From: Hyphococcus sp.
GTDB lineage: Bacteria; Pseudomonadota; Alphaproteobacteria; Caulobacterales; Parvularculaceae
Length of the DNA: 64,000 nucleotides
Assembly (NCBI GenBank): GCA_028289605.1
Contig: JANQON010000005.1
Coordinates: 62,001 to 126,000 of the forward strand
Direction of reading: 5' to 3'
Shown: in pieces, positions 25,834-34,059 of the stretch
Position numbering within the stretch: the stretch's first letter is position 1
How the letters are laid out: each line of letters opens with the position of its first letter
Notes under the pieces: generated by a model
What the model was told of the DNA's origin: nothing
Seen by the model: only the letters and a program-made list of their open reading frames with translations
Databases searched by the model: none
Program-made: the position numbers and the translations under genes

Positions 25834-28281
25834 CTAAAACCGCTCCAATAGTCGTTCAAGATAGTCGACTTCTTCCTCGTCGCGGCCCGGCTCGCCCAGT
25901 CGGCGACGAAGCTCCTGGATCACGGCCCGGGTGCGCGCGGCTTCTGTTTCCTCCGGCACTTCCGGACCCTGGCCATAGGCGTTGCCGGTGGGCCGGCCAA
26001 GCGGGTCGGTTCCCATGCCCCGTTCGCCGTCCTGTCGGCCTTCGCTGGCCTGGCGCATCTCCTCTCGGGCGAGGCCTTCGGCCCCTTCGCGCATCTGGGC
26101 GATGGCGCGCTCCATGGCGCTGGCGGCCGCGTCGAAATCGCCATTTCTGAGCGCCTGTTCAGCCTCGCGCATATTGTTGCGGGCTCTGCCCATGGCGCGC
26201 GCCGCATCGCCATTGGGATCCGCCTGATCGCCGGCGCCCTGCAGATCGTCAATCAGGTCATCCAGGTCTTCTCCAAGGCCAGCCTCGGCGTCGGCGAGAT
26301 CATCGGCGTTTTCGCCGGGCTCGCCGCCGCTGCGTCCGCGTTCGAACGCTTCGTCTGCAAGCTCGCGCTGGCGGCCGATCAAATCGCCGGCTTCGCCGGA
26401 GGGGCCAGCTTCGCCGGGCGCGCCTTGCCCCTGTCCGCTGCCGCCCGCGCCGCCCTGGGACAAACGAAGATTGTTCAGGATGTTCTCCAGGTCCGACAGC
26501 ATCTGGCGCGCGGCGTTGCCGGCGCCTGACTGGGCGAGATCGCGAATGGCGTCGAGCATTTCGTCCAGGTTGGACTTGTCAATTTGCTCGCCCTGGCCGC
26601 CGCCCTGCTGGTTTTGCGCCTGCCCCGACTGGGCGAGCGCGGCGAGGTAGTTGTCCATGGCCTGGCGCAGCTCTTCGGTGAGCCTGGCGATTTCTTCGTC
26701 GCTTGCGCCGCGTTCGATCGCCTCGCGTAACGCGTCTTCTGCAGCCTCCAGACGCTGGCGGGCGAGTTCCAACGCTTCGTCTTCGAGTTGCAGCGCCAGG
26801 GGCCAGAATTTTTCGACGGCGTCGCCAAATCCTTCGCCGTCCTGGCGCATCACCCGCCAGAAGGCCGCGCGCAAAAGGAGATAGTCCGTAGATCGATCAA
26901 AAAACACCTCCGGCGCCATAGTCACCGCATCGAAGCTGCGTCCGGCGCGGCGCCAGTCTTCGGGCGCGACGGCGAGGGTCTGGCGCTGTTCGACCACAGC
27001 GCGGGCGAGAGGATTAAAAAACGTCCGTGTCGGGAGGGTTACGGCGGCCTCTTCGGTCTCGCCGGTTTGGCCGGCGCCGTCAACGACGATGACTTTGGCG
27101 AAAACCGTCAGGCCGGCCCAGGGTTCGGCTTGCAAATCGAGGGTCAGCGCCTGCTCGCCGCCGCCGGCGCCCTCAAGGGCGATTACCCGGTTTTCCCCGA
27201 GCGCTGCGGTTTCCAGTACGGGCGCGTCCAGCGGGCGCTCCTGATCCGGATCAAGGCGCATTTCGAGGCGGGCCGAGACGATACCGTAGTCATCCTCTGC
27301 GATATAGGAGAACGCCAGCAGGTTGTTGTCGTTGGGCTCCGGTTCGTTTCCGTAAGAGACGAGCGGCGCAGCGTCCGGCGTCACGCTAATGGGCCAGCGC
27401 ACCGATCCCTGGCCGAGGCGCAATGACAAGACCCCGCTTTGGGTCAAGGTTAACTCGGCGCGAGCGGCGTTTTTCTCCCGCTCGAAATCTGCGCGGGTTT
27501 CCCTGCGCTCGTCGCTGAAGGCGAGTTTGCGCCGGCCGCGGCCGTTGACCTGCGCCACCACGCGCGCGCCTTGCGGCGCATTGATCTGGTCGAGAAGCCC
27601 GGATTTCTGGTCGCCGGCCCGCAAAAGATAGATCGGGGCCTTGCCGGTATAGGCGGGCGGTTCGATCCAGACATCGGCGACGAGCGGACCCGCGGCCCCG
27701 GCGCCCGGCGCGAACGCGCCGGCGAGCCGATCCCGCCATTCGCCGCCGCTGGCGATGAAGGCGATTGCAAGCCCGCCCATGACGACAAATCGAGCGCCGT
27801 ATGGATCTCTGGCGGTCGTCGTGTCGCGGGCGCCCTTTAACCTTGCCGCTTTCGCACGCGCTGCGCTGGCTTCCATATGCGCGCGCCACAAGGGATTGTC
27901 CCGTTTCGCGCCATGGGCGGGCCGATCGTCGAGGGATTGCAGCGGCGCGTGCGCCAGCTTTCCGTCGTCCTCAATCCGCGCCTGCGCCTCTCGCCGCGTC
28001 GGCAAGCGCAGCGGCCTTAAATCGCGCCAGGCGAAGCGGACGATCGCGCCGGCGGAGAACGCCAGGACGATCCAGTGCAGCCACGCCGGCGTTAACCGCC
28101 ACACATCCAGCAAACTGAAGATGGCGAGGACGGCGACCAGGCCGAGCGTCGGCAGCATTGCCGGCCACAGTCTCTCCGCGGTAAGGACAAAGCGAGCGAG
28201 AAAAACGCGCAGCCCGCGCTGAGCCTTGCGTCTTGCGTGGGGCGGGGCGTTTCGGGACTCGTCGGCCAACATGGTCGTCAT
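25834..28281 (-). CDS. TIGR02302 family (DUF4175) membrane protein
   Basis: This 815-residue protein is recognisable as the alphaproteobacterial TIGR02302/DUF4175 family. Membrane segments lie near the N-terminus (about residues 38-82) and at about 170-190. A beta-rich periplasmic region follows, then helical segments (LEDEALELARQRLEAAEDALREAIERG) and a C-terminal Gly/Gln/Glu-rich low-complexity stretch (about 580-620) typical of the family. The function is unknown. The family often sits near lysA and ftsE, as it does here. Confidence 0.85.
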   Translation of the reverse strand: MTTMLADESRNAPPHARRKAQRGLRVFLARFVLTAERLWPAMLPTLGLVAVLAIFSLLDVWRLTPAWLHWIVLAFSAGAIVRFAWRDLRPLRLPTRREAQARIEDDGKLAHAPLQSLDDRPAHGAKRDNPLWRAHMEASAARAKAARLKGARDTTTARDPYGARFVVMGGLAIAFIASGGEWRDRLAGAFAPGAGAAGPLVADVWIEPPAYTGKAPIYLLRAGDQKSGLLDQINAPQGARVVAQVNGRGRRKLAFSDERRETRADFEREKNAARAELTLTQSGVLSLRLGQGSVRWPISVTPDAAPLVSYGNEPEPNDNNLLAFSYIAEDDYGIVSARLEMRLDPDQERPLDAPVLETAALGENRVIALEGAGGGEQALTLDLQAEPWAGLTVFAKVIVVDGAGQTGETEEAAVTLPTRTFFNPLARAVVEQRQTLAVAPEDWRRAGRSFDAVTMAPEVFFDRSTDYLLLRAAFWRVMRQDGEGFGDAVEKFWPLALQLEDEALELARQRLEAAEDALREAIERGASDEEIARLTEELRQAMDNYLAALAQSGQAQNQQGGGQGEQIDKSNLDEMLDAIRDLAQSGAGNAARQMLSDLENILNNLRLSQGGAGGSGQGQGAPGEAGPSGEAGDLIGRQRELADEAFERGRSGGEPGENADDLADAEAGLGEDLDDLIDDLQGAGDQADPNGDAARAMGRARNNMREAEQALRNGDFDAAASAMERAIAQMREGAEGLAREEMRQASEGRQDGERGMGTDPLGRPTGNAYGQGPEVPEETEAARTRAVIQELRRRLGEPGRDEEEVDYLERLLERF

Positions 28282-28408
28282 ACTTCTTGCAGTCTATCGC
28301 TTCGGGCGCGCGGCGTCGATGCGCTGCGGGGTCCGATTGTCGCCATATGGGCTCGCACGGGCGCGCCTTACAAGAGGTTAAGGGTTAACACGCCCAGGGA
28401 GAGATTGT

Positions 28409-28783
28409 TTGGTCTGGTCGCTCGCCACCGTCGCCCGCCGTCGCCGATTGGCCCAGGACGCCGCGTCTTCGCGGGCCTCATGGGCAAGGCGCCTTGCCGC
28501 CGGGGTCGCCGTCGTCGTCTACAATGTCGTTGGGATCGCCGATATTTATTCGACCATCTATGCGATCGAATCCGGCGCCGGGACCGAGGCCAATCCTTTC
28601 ATTCGGGCGATGATGGACCATGCGGGGGATGGATGGGTGCTGGGCAAGCTCGCGCTGCAGGCGGTAATCAGCGCGATGGTGCTGTGGTTCCCACACTGGA
28701 TCGTGCTCGGATTTTTCAGCGTCGCCACCGTCGGCAATGCATGGATCGTTTATAACAATCTCGCGATCGCGGGCGTGGTTTAG
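28409..28783 (+). CDS. Small membrane protein, DUF5658-like
   Basis: The 124-residue frame uses a TTG start at 28409 with AGGGA 8 bases upstream; no in-frame ATG precedes the first membrane segment. About three membrane segments follow. The segment ADIYSTIYAI and the following EANPF motif resemble DUF5658 proteins, a family of unknown function. It is divergent from the TIGR02302 gene and lies in an accessory block. Confidence 0.6.
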   Translation: MVWSLATVARRRRLAQDAASSRASWARRLAAGVAVVVYNVVGIADIYSTIYAIESGAGTEANPFIRAMMDHAGDGWVLGKLALQAVISAMVLWFPHWIVLGFFSVATVGNAWIVYNNLAIAGVV

Positions 28784-28822
28784 GGGCTTTTGAATAGCGC
28801 CGGTTTCGGCTGGTTCATGCGG

Positions 28823-28954
28823 CCGCTCATCCCCGCGAAAGCGGGGATCCAGAAACACCGTAAATGTGACTTTCTATTGGTAGATTCCCGCCCGACCGCG
28901 AAGCGGTCAAATTGTAGCTAGCGCGCCTTCGCGCGCGGGCGCGGGAATGAGCGG
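28823..28954. repeat. Palindromic repeat element with CCGCTCAT ends, copy 1
   Basis: The 132-base intergenic element begins CCGCTCAT and ends ATGAGCGG. Inside are further hairpins: CCCCGC-gaaa-GCGGGG at 28831-28846, GACCGC-gaa-GCGGTC and GCGCGCcttcGCGCGC. Shorter elements with the same ends and a CGAAAG loop occur at 31846-31930 and 42148-42179, so this is a small dispersed family, REP- or MITE-like. Confidence 0.65.
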
Positions 28955-28992
28955 TAAAACGAAATATTGAACTTGCGGCCTCCAAAAAATCG

Positions 28993-29787
28993 CTACGCAC
29001 TGAGCCCTTCAAAAAAACCTCGCGTCTCCTCGTCTTCCGGAAACATCAGTTCGATGCGGATGTCGCTGGCGGCGACCTCCTGAACCGTGCTGAACGAAGC
29101 GATGGTTGAAAACAGCGTCAGCTGCGCGCCGTCGATCGTGAAAATCGTCGGGATAACGGCGCGGCTGTAATCGGGCGCCCCGCCGTTTCGCTCGCGCGCG
29201 CGCAGCCGGGCGTCGAGCAATTCAATCCGCTTACTGAGCGCATCGTCGCCGCCGAGCGATATCGCCTCGGCGCGCAACCGCGCCAGCGTGAGGTCGGCAA
29301 TCTCGTCCCAGTTGCCGATGAAGCCTGCATCTTCGGCGGCGATGAACGCGTCTATCAAATTGGGCGTTGCGTCGGGCGAGGCCGCGGGGCCTTGGGCGAA
29401 CAGAAACATTGCGGCCCTGTTGGCGGCGAGAACGTTCCAATGGCGGTCGATGGCGATCCCGGGAAACGGGTCATGGCTGGCCAGCATCATGTCGACCGCC
29501 CGACGTACCGGGGCGAGGGCGGGCGCGTCCGCGTCGAGGGCCGGAAAAACCGGCGCGAACCCGGCCGCGTTCAGCGCCTGATTAGCCGCTTCCTTGGGCA
29601 TGGCGAGCGCGTCGGCGAGGCGCAGCACCATGTCTCGGCTCGGCCGGGCCCGGCCGGATTCCAGAAAGCTCAAATGCCGCGACGAGATGTCGGCGATGAG
29701 GCTCAGGGAAAGCTGGCTATGGCGGCGCAAATTGCGCCAATGGCGCAGATGCGCGCCGAACGGATCGGCTGTGGCGGTCATGGTCAT
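28993..29787 (-). CDS. XRE-family regulator with MmyB-like ligand-binding domain
   Basis: The 264-residue protein has an N-terminal helix-turn-helix (HLRHWRNLRRHSQLSLSLIAD, then SSRHLSFLESGRARPSRDMVLRLADAL) and an MmyB-type C-terminal domain (IDRHWNVLAANRAAMFLF) with a pocket that binds a fatty-acid-like molecule in a related structure. These regulators usually control an adjacent divergent gene; here that is the membrane-protein gene at 29895, with a 15-base palindrome between them. Confidence 0.9.
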   Translation of the reverse strand: MTMTATADPFGAHLRHWRNLRRHSQLSLSLIADISSRHLSFLESGRARPSRDMVLRLADALAMPKEAANQALNAAGFAPVFPALDADAPALAPVRRAVDMMLASHDPFPGIAIDRHWNVLAANRAAMFLFAQGPAASPDATPNLIDAFIAAEDAGFIGNWDEIADLTLARLRAEAISLGGDDALSKRIELLDARLRARERNGGAPDYSRAVIPTIFTIDGAQLTLFSTIASFSTVQEVAASDIRIELMFPEDEETRGFFEGLSA

Positions 29788-29823
29788 AGGGGCAAGGGTA
29801 CCACAGCGCCGCGCCCACGGCGC

Positions 29824-29838
29824 TTACCTCAGAGGTAA
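29824..29838. promoter_or_regulatory. 15-bp palindrome, putative MmyB-family operator
   Basis: TTACCTC-A-GAGGTAA is a perfect palindrome around one central base. It lies in the 107-base gap between the divergent XRE/MmyB gene and the membrane-protein gene, 57 bases upstream of the latter's start, where a dimeric regulator would be expected to bind. Confidence 0.75.
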
Positions 29839-29894
29839 TTGTCGCGCGTCAGCCGAGGCGCGACTATCGCCAAAAGAGAGAAAAGGAGCCCCCG

Positions 29895-30326
29895 ATGTCA
29901 CCGACCGCCGCCGCCAACATGACCCGCCTTGTCGCCATCGGTTTTTTTCCAACGGCGCTGATCCTTGCATCCAGCGCCTTTGCTTCGGTCGACGGCGTGT
30001 CCGTCTGGCTGCACGATTTTCTGGATTTCCCGCTCGACGGCGATTTCACCTTTACCCCGGAATCGCGCTGGATCGCCGCCATCGCCGGCGGCGTCTTCGC
30101 CGCGCTGTTGGTACTGTTCCATCAGGTCGTCGCCCCGGCCCTCGAGGAAGGCGACGAACGGGTGCGGCGCGGCGCGATCCTCGCCATGCTGTTCTGGTTC
30201 CCGATCGACAGCATCGGCTCCATCGCCGCGGGCGCGCCGGCGAACGCCGCCTTTAACGTTTTGTTCCTGGCGTTGTTTTTAACCCCGCTGGTGGCGGTGC
30301 GCCGTCCGGTTGCGGCGAGCGCCTAG
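29895..30326 (+). CDS. Small polytopic membrane protein of unknown function
   Basis: The 143-residue protein has about four membrane segments (near residues 10-30, 60-80, 92-112 and 117-137). No family is recognised. A good AAAAGGAGCC ribosome site precedes ATG 29895. It is divergent from the XRE/MmyB regulator, which is probably its controller, and its last 4 bases overlap the 3' end of convergent lysA. Confidence 0.65.
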   Translation: MSPTAAANMTRLVAIGFFPTALILASSAFASVDGVSVWLHDFLDFPLDGDFTFTPESRWIAAIAGGVFAALLVLFHQVVAPALEEGDERVRRGAILAMLFWFPIDSIGSIAAGAPANAAFNVLFLALFLTPLVAVRRPVAASA

Positions 30327-31579
30327 AGCCAATCCGGCGCCGCTTCGAGCGACACCATGTCGTCGAAGGTCGGGCGCCGGCGAATGACCGCATACTGATC
30401 GCCACGGACGAGGACTTCAGGAACAAGCGCGCGGGTGTTGTACTGAGACGACTGAACCGCGCCATAAGCGCCGGCGGACATGACAGCGACAAGATCGCCC
30501 GCCTGCATCGGCTCCAGCGGCCGGTCTTTTGCGAAGCGATCGCTTGATTCGCATACCGGTCCGACAACGTCGTAAGGGACTTTGTCGCCTGTCCGCGCCG
30601 CTACCGGACGAATATCGTGGTGCGCGTCATACATCGCCGGGCGCACCAGGTCGTTCATGCCGGCGTCGATGATCAAAAAGCGCTTTTCTTCGCCCTCTTT
30701 GACATAGACGACTCGCGACAAAAGAACGCCTGCGTTGCCGGCGATCATGCGGCCCGGCTCGAAGATGAGCTTGACGTCGAGCGGAGCCGTGACGCGTTTG
30801 ATCATCGCCGCATAATCGTCCGGATGCGGCGGAATGGCGCCTTCGCCGTAAGGAATGCCGAGGCCGCCGCCAAGGTCCAGGGTGTCGATCTCGCATCCGT
30901 CGGCGCGCAAGTCATTGATGAGGGATGCGACCTTCGAGAAAGCCGCTTCAAACGGCGCAAGATCGTCGATCTGCGAACCGATATGAACATCGACGCCTTT
31001 AACCGCAACGCCGTCAAGGGCGCGCGCTTCGGCGTAGAGCGCCCGGGCCGCGGACCAGGGCACGCCGAATTTATCTTCCTTTTTGCCGGTGGAGATTTTT
31101 TCATGCCCGCCGGCGGCGACGTCCGGATTGACCCTGAGGGCGATCGGCGCGCGCGCGCCAGCGGCTGCGGCGACGTCGTTGATCAGATGCAGCTCCGGCG
31201 CAGATTCCACGTTGAACTGCAAAATGCCGGCGTCCAGCGCCGCCGCAATTTCGTCGCGTGTTTTACCGACGCCGGAAAAGACGATGCGTTTCAGCGCAAT
31301 GCCCGCTTTCATCGCGCGGTGGAGTTCGCCCGCGGAGACCACGTCAGCGCCGGCGCCCTCGTCGGCGAGAACTTTCAAAACGGCGATGTTCGAATTGGCC
31401 TTCACCGAATAGGCGACGAGCGTTTCCGTTTCTGCAAAAGCATCCGCAAACACCCGGAAATGCCGCCGCAGGGTTGCTTCGGAGTAAACATAGACAGGCG
31501 TGCCGACGTCAGCGGCGAGCGCCGACAAGTCGACATCTTCAGCGAACAAGCGTCCGCCGCGATCGGTGAAGTGATGCAT
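30323..31579 (-). CDS. lysA: Diaminopimelate decarboxylase
   Basis: This 418-residue PLP enzyme catalyses the last step of lysine synthesis, from meso-diaminopimelate. The PLP lysine is in YSVKANSN (about residue 60), the phosphate-binding glycine motif in LGGGLGIPYGEG, the EPGRMIAGNAG motif follows, and the active-site CESSDRFAKDR is present near residue 345. Length matches the family. lptM lies 134 bases upstream on the same strand, beyond an inverted-repeat region. Confidence 0.95.
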   Translation of the reverse strand: MHHFTDRGGRLFAEDVDLSALAADVGTPVYVYSEATLRRHFRVFADAFAETETLVAYSVKANSNIAVLKVLADEGAGADVVSAGELHRAMKAGIALKRIVFSGVGKTRDEIAAALDAGILQFNVESAPELHLINDVAAAAGARAPIALRVNPDVAAGGHEKISTGKKEDKFGVPWSAARALYAEARALDGVAVKGVDVHIGSQIDDLAPFEAAFSKVASLINDLRADGCEIDTLDLGGGLGIPYGEGAIPPHPDDYAAMIKRVTAPLDVKLIFEPGRMIAGNAGVLLSRVVYVKEGEEKRFLIIDAGMNDLVRPAMYDAHHDIRPVAARTGDKVPYDVVGPVCESSDRFAKDRPLEPMQAGDLVAVMSAGAYGAVQSSQYNTRALVPEVLVRGDQYAVIRRRPTFDDMVSLEAAPDWL

Positions 31580-31619
31580 AGCTTCTTTTTTCTTCGTTCG
31601 CGCTTCGTCCTTCGAGACG

Positions 31620-31694
31620 AAATTTTTCCTTCATCCTGAGGAGGACCGAAGGTCCGTCACGAAGGGCGAAGGAAAAATTTCTCCTCAGGATGAA
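31620..31694. repeat. Nested inverted repeats between lysA and lptM
   Basis: Two pairs of arms interleave. AAATTTTTCCTTC (31620-31632) pairs with GAAGGAAAAATTT (31668-31680), and TTCATCCTGAGGAG (31630-31643) pairs with CTCCTCAGGATGAA (31681-31694). The CCTCAGGATGAA unit is a common dispersed palindrome in Alphaproteobacteria. In the leftward transcript this would form alternative hairpins upstream of lysA. Confidence 0.6.
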
Positions 31695-31713
31695 GCGCCC
31701 TGATACATCGCGC

Positions 31714-31830
31714 CTAGCCTCGAAAGGCCTGGCCCTGTTCGTCCGGCTCCTCCGGCGGCCGCAGCGGCGCTTTCTTGCCGCAGGCGGAGAGGAACAGGGC
31801 GAAGGCGAGAATGGTCAGTAGAATTTTCAT
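31714..31830 (-). CDS. lptM: LPS translocon maturation chaperone LptM
   Basis: This 38-residue lipoprotein, too short for most gene finders, reads MKILLTILAFALFLSACGKK, then a Pro/Glu-rich tail (APLRPPEEPDEQGQ). The lipobox LSAC puts the lipidated Cys at residue 17. LptM (YifL) helps oxidise LptD so that LPS can be moved to the outer membrane. The argH-lptM-lysA order is typical. No strong ribosome site is visible, but the lipobox and position make the call firm. Confidence 0.85.
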   Translation of the reverse strand: MKILLTILAFALFLSACGKKAPLRPPEEPDEQGQAFRG

Positions 31831-31845
31831 GTCACATCCGTGTTT

Positions 31846-31930
31846 CGCTCATCCCGGCGAAAGCCGGGACCTGGCGACGTTATCGCCTGAGCTTGCCGGC
31901 AAAGATACCGGCCTGGCGCCGGTATGAGCG
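31846..31930. repeat. Palindromic repeat element with CGCTCAT ends, copy 2
   Basis: The 85-base element between argH and lptM begins CGCTCAT and ends ATGAGCG. Internal hairpins include CCCGGC-gaaa-GCCGGG and a CCGGC/GCCGG pair. It shares the ends and the CGAAAG loop with the element at 28823-28954. Confidence 0.6.
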
Positions 31931-31938
31931 GAATTTGA

Positions 31939-33354
31939 TCAGCTTCCCAGGTGCTTCAACCATTTTTCTGCTTCCCGCTTCACATTCTCCGGCGCGGTTC
32001 CGCCGAAGGATGTTCGCGACGCAATGGACGCATCAACCGATAGAACGGAAAAGACATCATCGGTGATGCGCGGTTCAACCTGCTGCATGTCGGCGAGACT
32101 GAGTTCGTGGAGCATCACGCCCGTGTTGTCGGCCTGCGCCACAATTGCGCCAGTGACGTGATGGGCGTCGCGAAACGGCATATTTAGCTTCCGGACGAGC
32201 CAGTCGGCGAGATCGGTCGCTGTCGAGAAACCGTCGCCCGCCGCGCTCTTCATGGCCCCGCGATTGACCGACAGGTCCTCGATCATGCCGGTCATGGCGA
32301 CGAGCCCCAACCCCAGCGCTTCGAAACACTCAAATGTCGCCGCTTTGTCTTCCTGCATGTCCTTGGCGTAGGCCATGGGCAGGCCCTTCATGACGATCAT
32401 CAACGCGTTCATGGACGCGATGATCCGGCCGGCTTTGGCGCGAACGAGTTCAGCGGCGTCCGGATTGCGCTTCTGGGGCATGATCGACGAGCCCGTCGAA
32501 AACGCGTCCGACAGTTTGACAAAATCGAACTGCGCCGACGTCCAGATAACAAGTTCTTCGCCAAGGCGGGAAAGATGCGTCGCCGTGATTGACGCTGCCG
32601 CCATCGCTTCCATGGCGAAGTCCCGCGATGAAACCGCGTCGAGAGAATTCGCACACGGACGATCAAATCCGAGGGCTTTGGCGGTTTGTTCGCGATCAAT
32701 GGGAAAGGACGTGCCGGCGAGCGCCGCGGCGCCGAGCGGGCATTCGTTCATTCGCTGCGCGGCGTCGTCGAAGCGCGCGGCGTCGCGGGCGAACATCTCC
32801 ACATAGGCCAACAGATGATGGCCGAACGTCACCGGCTGCGCGGTCTGGAGATGGGTAAAGCCCGGCATCACGGCGTCCGCGTTCGCCGCCGCTTTCGACG
32901 CCAATGCCCTGCACAACGCCCGCAGAGATGCTGCGGCGTCGGCGCAGGATTGTCGCACCCACAAGCGAAAATCCGTCGCGACCTGGTCATTGCGGGAGCG
33001 CGCCGTATGCAGCCTGCCGGCGGGCTCTCCGACCAGCTCTTTCAGGCGCGCTTCGATATTCATGTGGATATCTTCAAGCGCCTTTGAAAACGGGAATTCG
33101 CCGCGCTCGATCTCGCCCGCGATGGCGTCGAGGCCTTTCTGGATCGCTGCGTTGTCTTCGTCGGAAATAATCCCCGTCGACGCGAGCATGTCGGCATGCG
33201 CCTTTGAGCCGGTGATGTCTTCCCGCCACAGGCGCCGGTCGACGTCGATCGATGCGTTGATGTCTTCCATCACGGAAGCGGGACCGCCTGCGAATCGCCC
33301 GCCCCACATCTGGTTTTCTGTTTTGTTTTCACTATTTGTCATGACGTCGGACAT
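31939..33354 (-). CDS. argH: Argininosuccinate lyase
   Basis: This 471-residue enzyme is the last step of arginine synthesis, splitting argininosuccinate to arginine and fumarate. The fumarase/aspartase signature [12 protein letters not shown] is complete, with [13 protein letters not shown] in the substrate-binding region and [10 protein letters not shown] nearby. ATG 33354 or ATG 33342 could be the start. The start overlaps that of the divergent tlpA. Confidence 0.95.
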   Translation of the reverse strand: MSDVMTNSENKTENQMWGGRFAGGPASVMEDINASIDVDRRLWREDITGSKAHADMLASTGIISDEDNAAIQKGLDAIAGEIERGEFPFSKALEDIHMNIEARLKELVGEPAGRLHTARSRNDQVATDFRLWVRQSCADAAASLRALCRALASKAAANADAVMPGFTHLQTAQPVTFGHHLLAYVEMFARDAARFDDAAQRMNECPLGAAALAGTSFPIDREQTAKALGFDRPCANSLDAVSSRDFAMEAMAAASITATHLSRLGEELVIWTSAQFDFVKLSDAFSTGSSIMPQKRNPDAAELVRAKAGRIIASMNALMIVMKGLPMAYAKDMQEDKAATFECFEALGLGLVAMTGMIEDLSVNRGAMKSAAGDGFSTATDLADWLVRKLNMPFRDAHHVTGAIVAQADNTGVMLHELSLADMQQVEPRITDDVFSVLSVDASIASRTSFGGTAPENVKREAEKWLKHLGS

Positions 33355-33376
33355 TGTGGCGGAAGGAAGAGATATT

Positions 33377-33985
33377 GTGGAGGCCCTAAAAGGTCCGAGA
33401 TTCTGGCTTGTGGCGGCGCTCGCCGTCGGCGCTCTCGGTCTCGTCTACGTTATTGTCGCCGCCAGCGTCCAGCCGGCGTCTGAAAAAGACGGCCCTTCGG
33501 CGCTGAACATGGATCGATCGCTTCTGGTCGGCGAGATGGCAGATTTTGAGTATGCGTTTCCGCCGCGGGGCGCGCCTCAGATTCCATTCGATTACAACGG
33601 GCGTTCCGTCGCCCTCGATGACTTCAAGGGGCGCGCGGTCCTTGTTAATTTCTGGGCGACCTGGTGCGCGCCGTGTCTCAAAGAGCTGCCCTCGCTCGAT
33701 TCGCTGCAGGGGCGCCTGGGCGGGCGTCGCTTTGAGGTTGTCGCGATCGCCGCCGATCCGCGAGGGCCGGAAACAGCCCAGGCCTTCCTGGATCGGTTGG
33801 AAATCAAGAATCTCAAGCTCTACGCCGACCCGCGCCTGGCGATGGCGACGTCTATCGGCGGCGCCGACGTCTTGCCTGTAAGCATTCTTTATGACGCCAA
33901 GGGGCGTGAGGTCGGACGGCTGGTGGGCGAGGCCGACTGGACAAGCCCGGAAGCGGTGCGCCTGGTTGAATCTGTTATCCCCTGA
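33377..33985 (+). CDS. tlpA: TlpA-family thiol:disulfide oxidoreductase
   Basis: This ~202-residue membrane-anchored thioredoxin-like protein faces the periplasm. One N-terminal membrane segment ([20 protein letters not shown]) is followed by a thioredoxin domain with the redox site WCAPC ([12 protein letters not shown]). Start is uncertain: GTG 33377 has GGAAGGAAGAG just upstream and is preferred, but ATG 33341 and GTG 33356 are in frame; ATG 33341 would overlap argH. Such proteins keep cytochrome or other exported cysteines reduced. Confidence 0.85.
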   Translation: MEALKGPRFWLVAALAVGALGLVYVIVAASVQPASEKDGPSALNMDRSLLVGEMADFEYAFPPRGAPQIPFDYNGRSVALDDFKGRAVLVNFWATWCAPCLKELPSLDSLQGRLGGRRFEVVAIAADPRGPETAQAFLDRLEIKNLKLYADPRLAMATSIGGADVLPVSILYDAKGREVGRLVGEADWTSPEAVRLVESVIP

Positions 33986-34059
33986 CAGTTGCGTCAGGGG
34001 GCCAAGCGCGCCTATTGCCTGTTGGACATTTCGGCTGCGGGCTGTTCTTGAGGGAGATC

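Noticed and set aside
30617-31639. Long rightward open frame across lysA
   Set aside because: It is a shadow of lysA, with composition typical of antisense frames.
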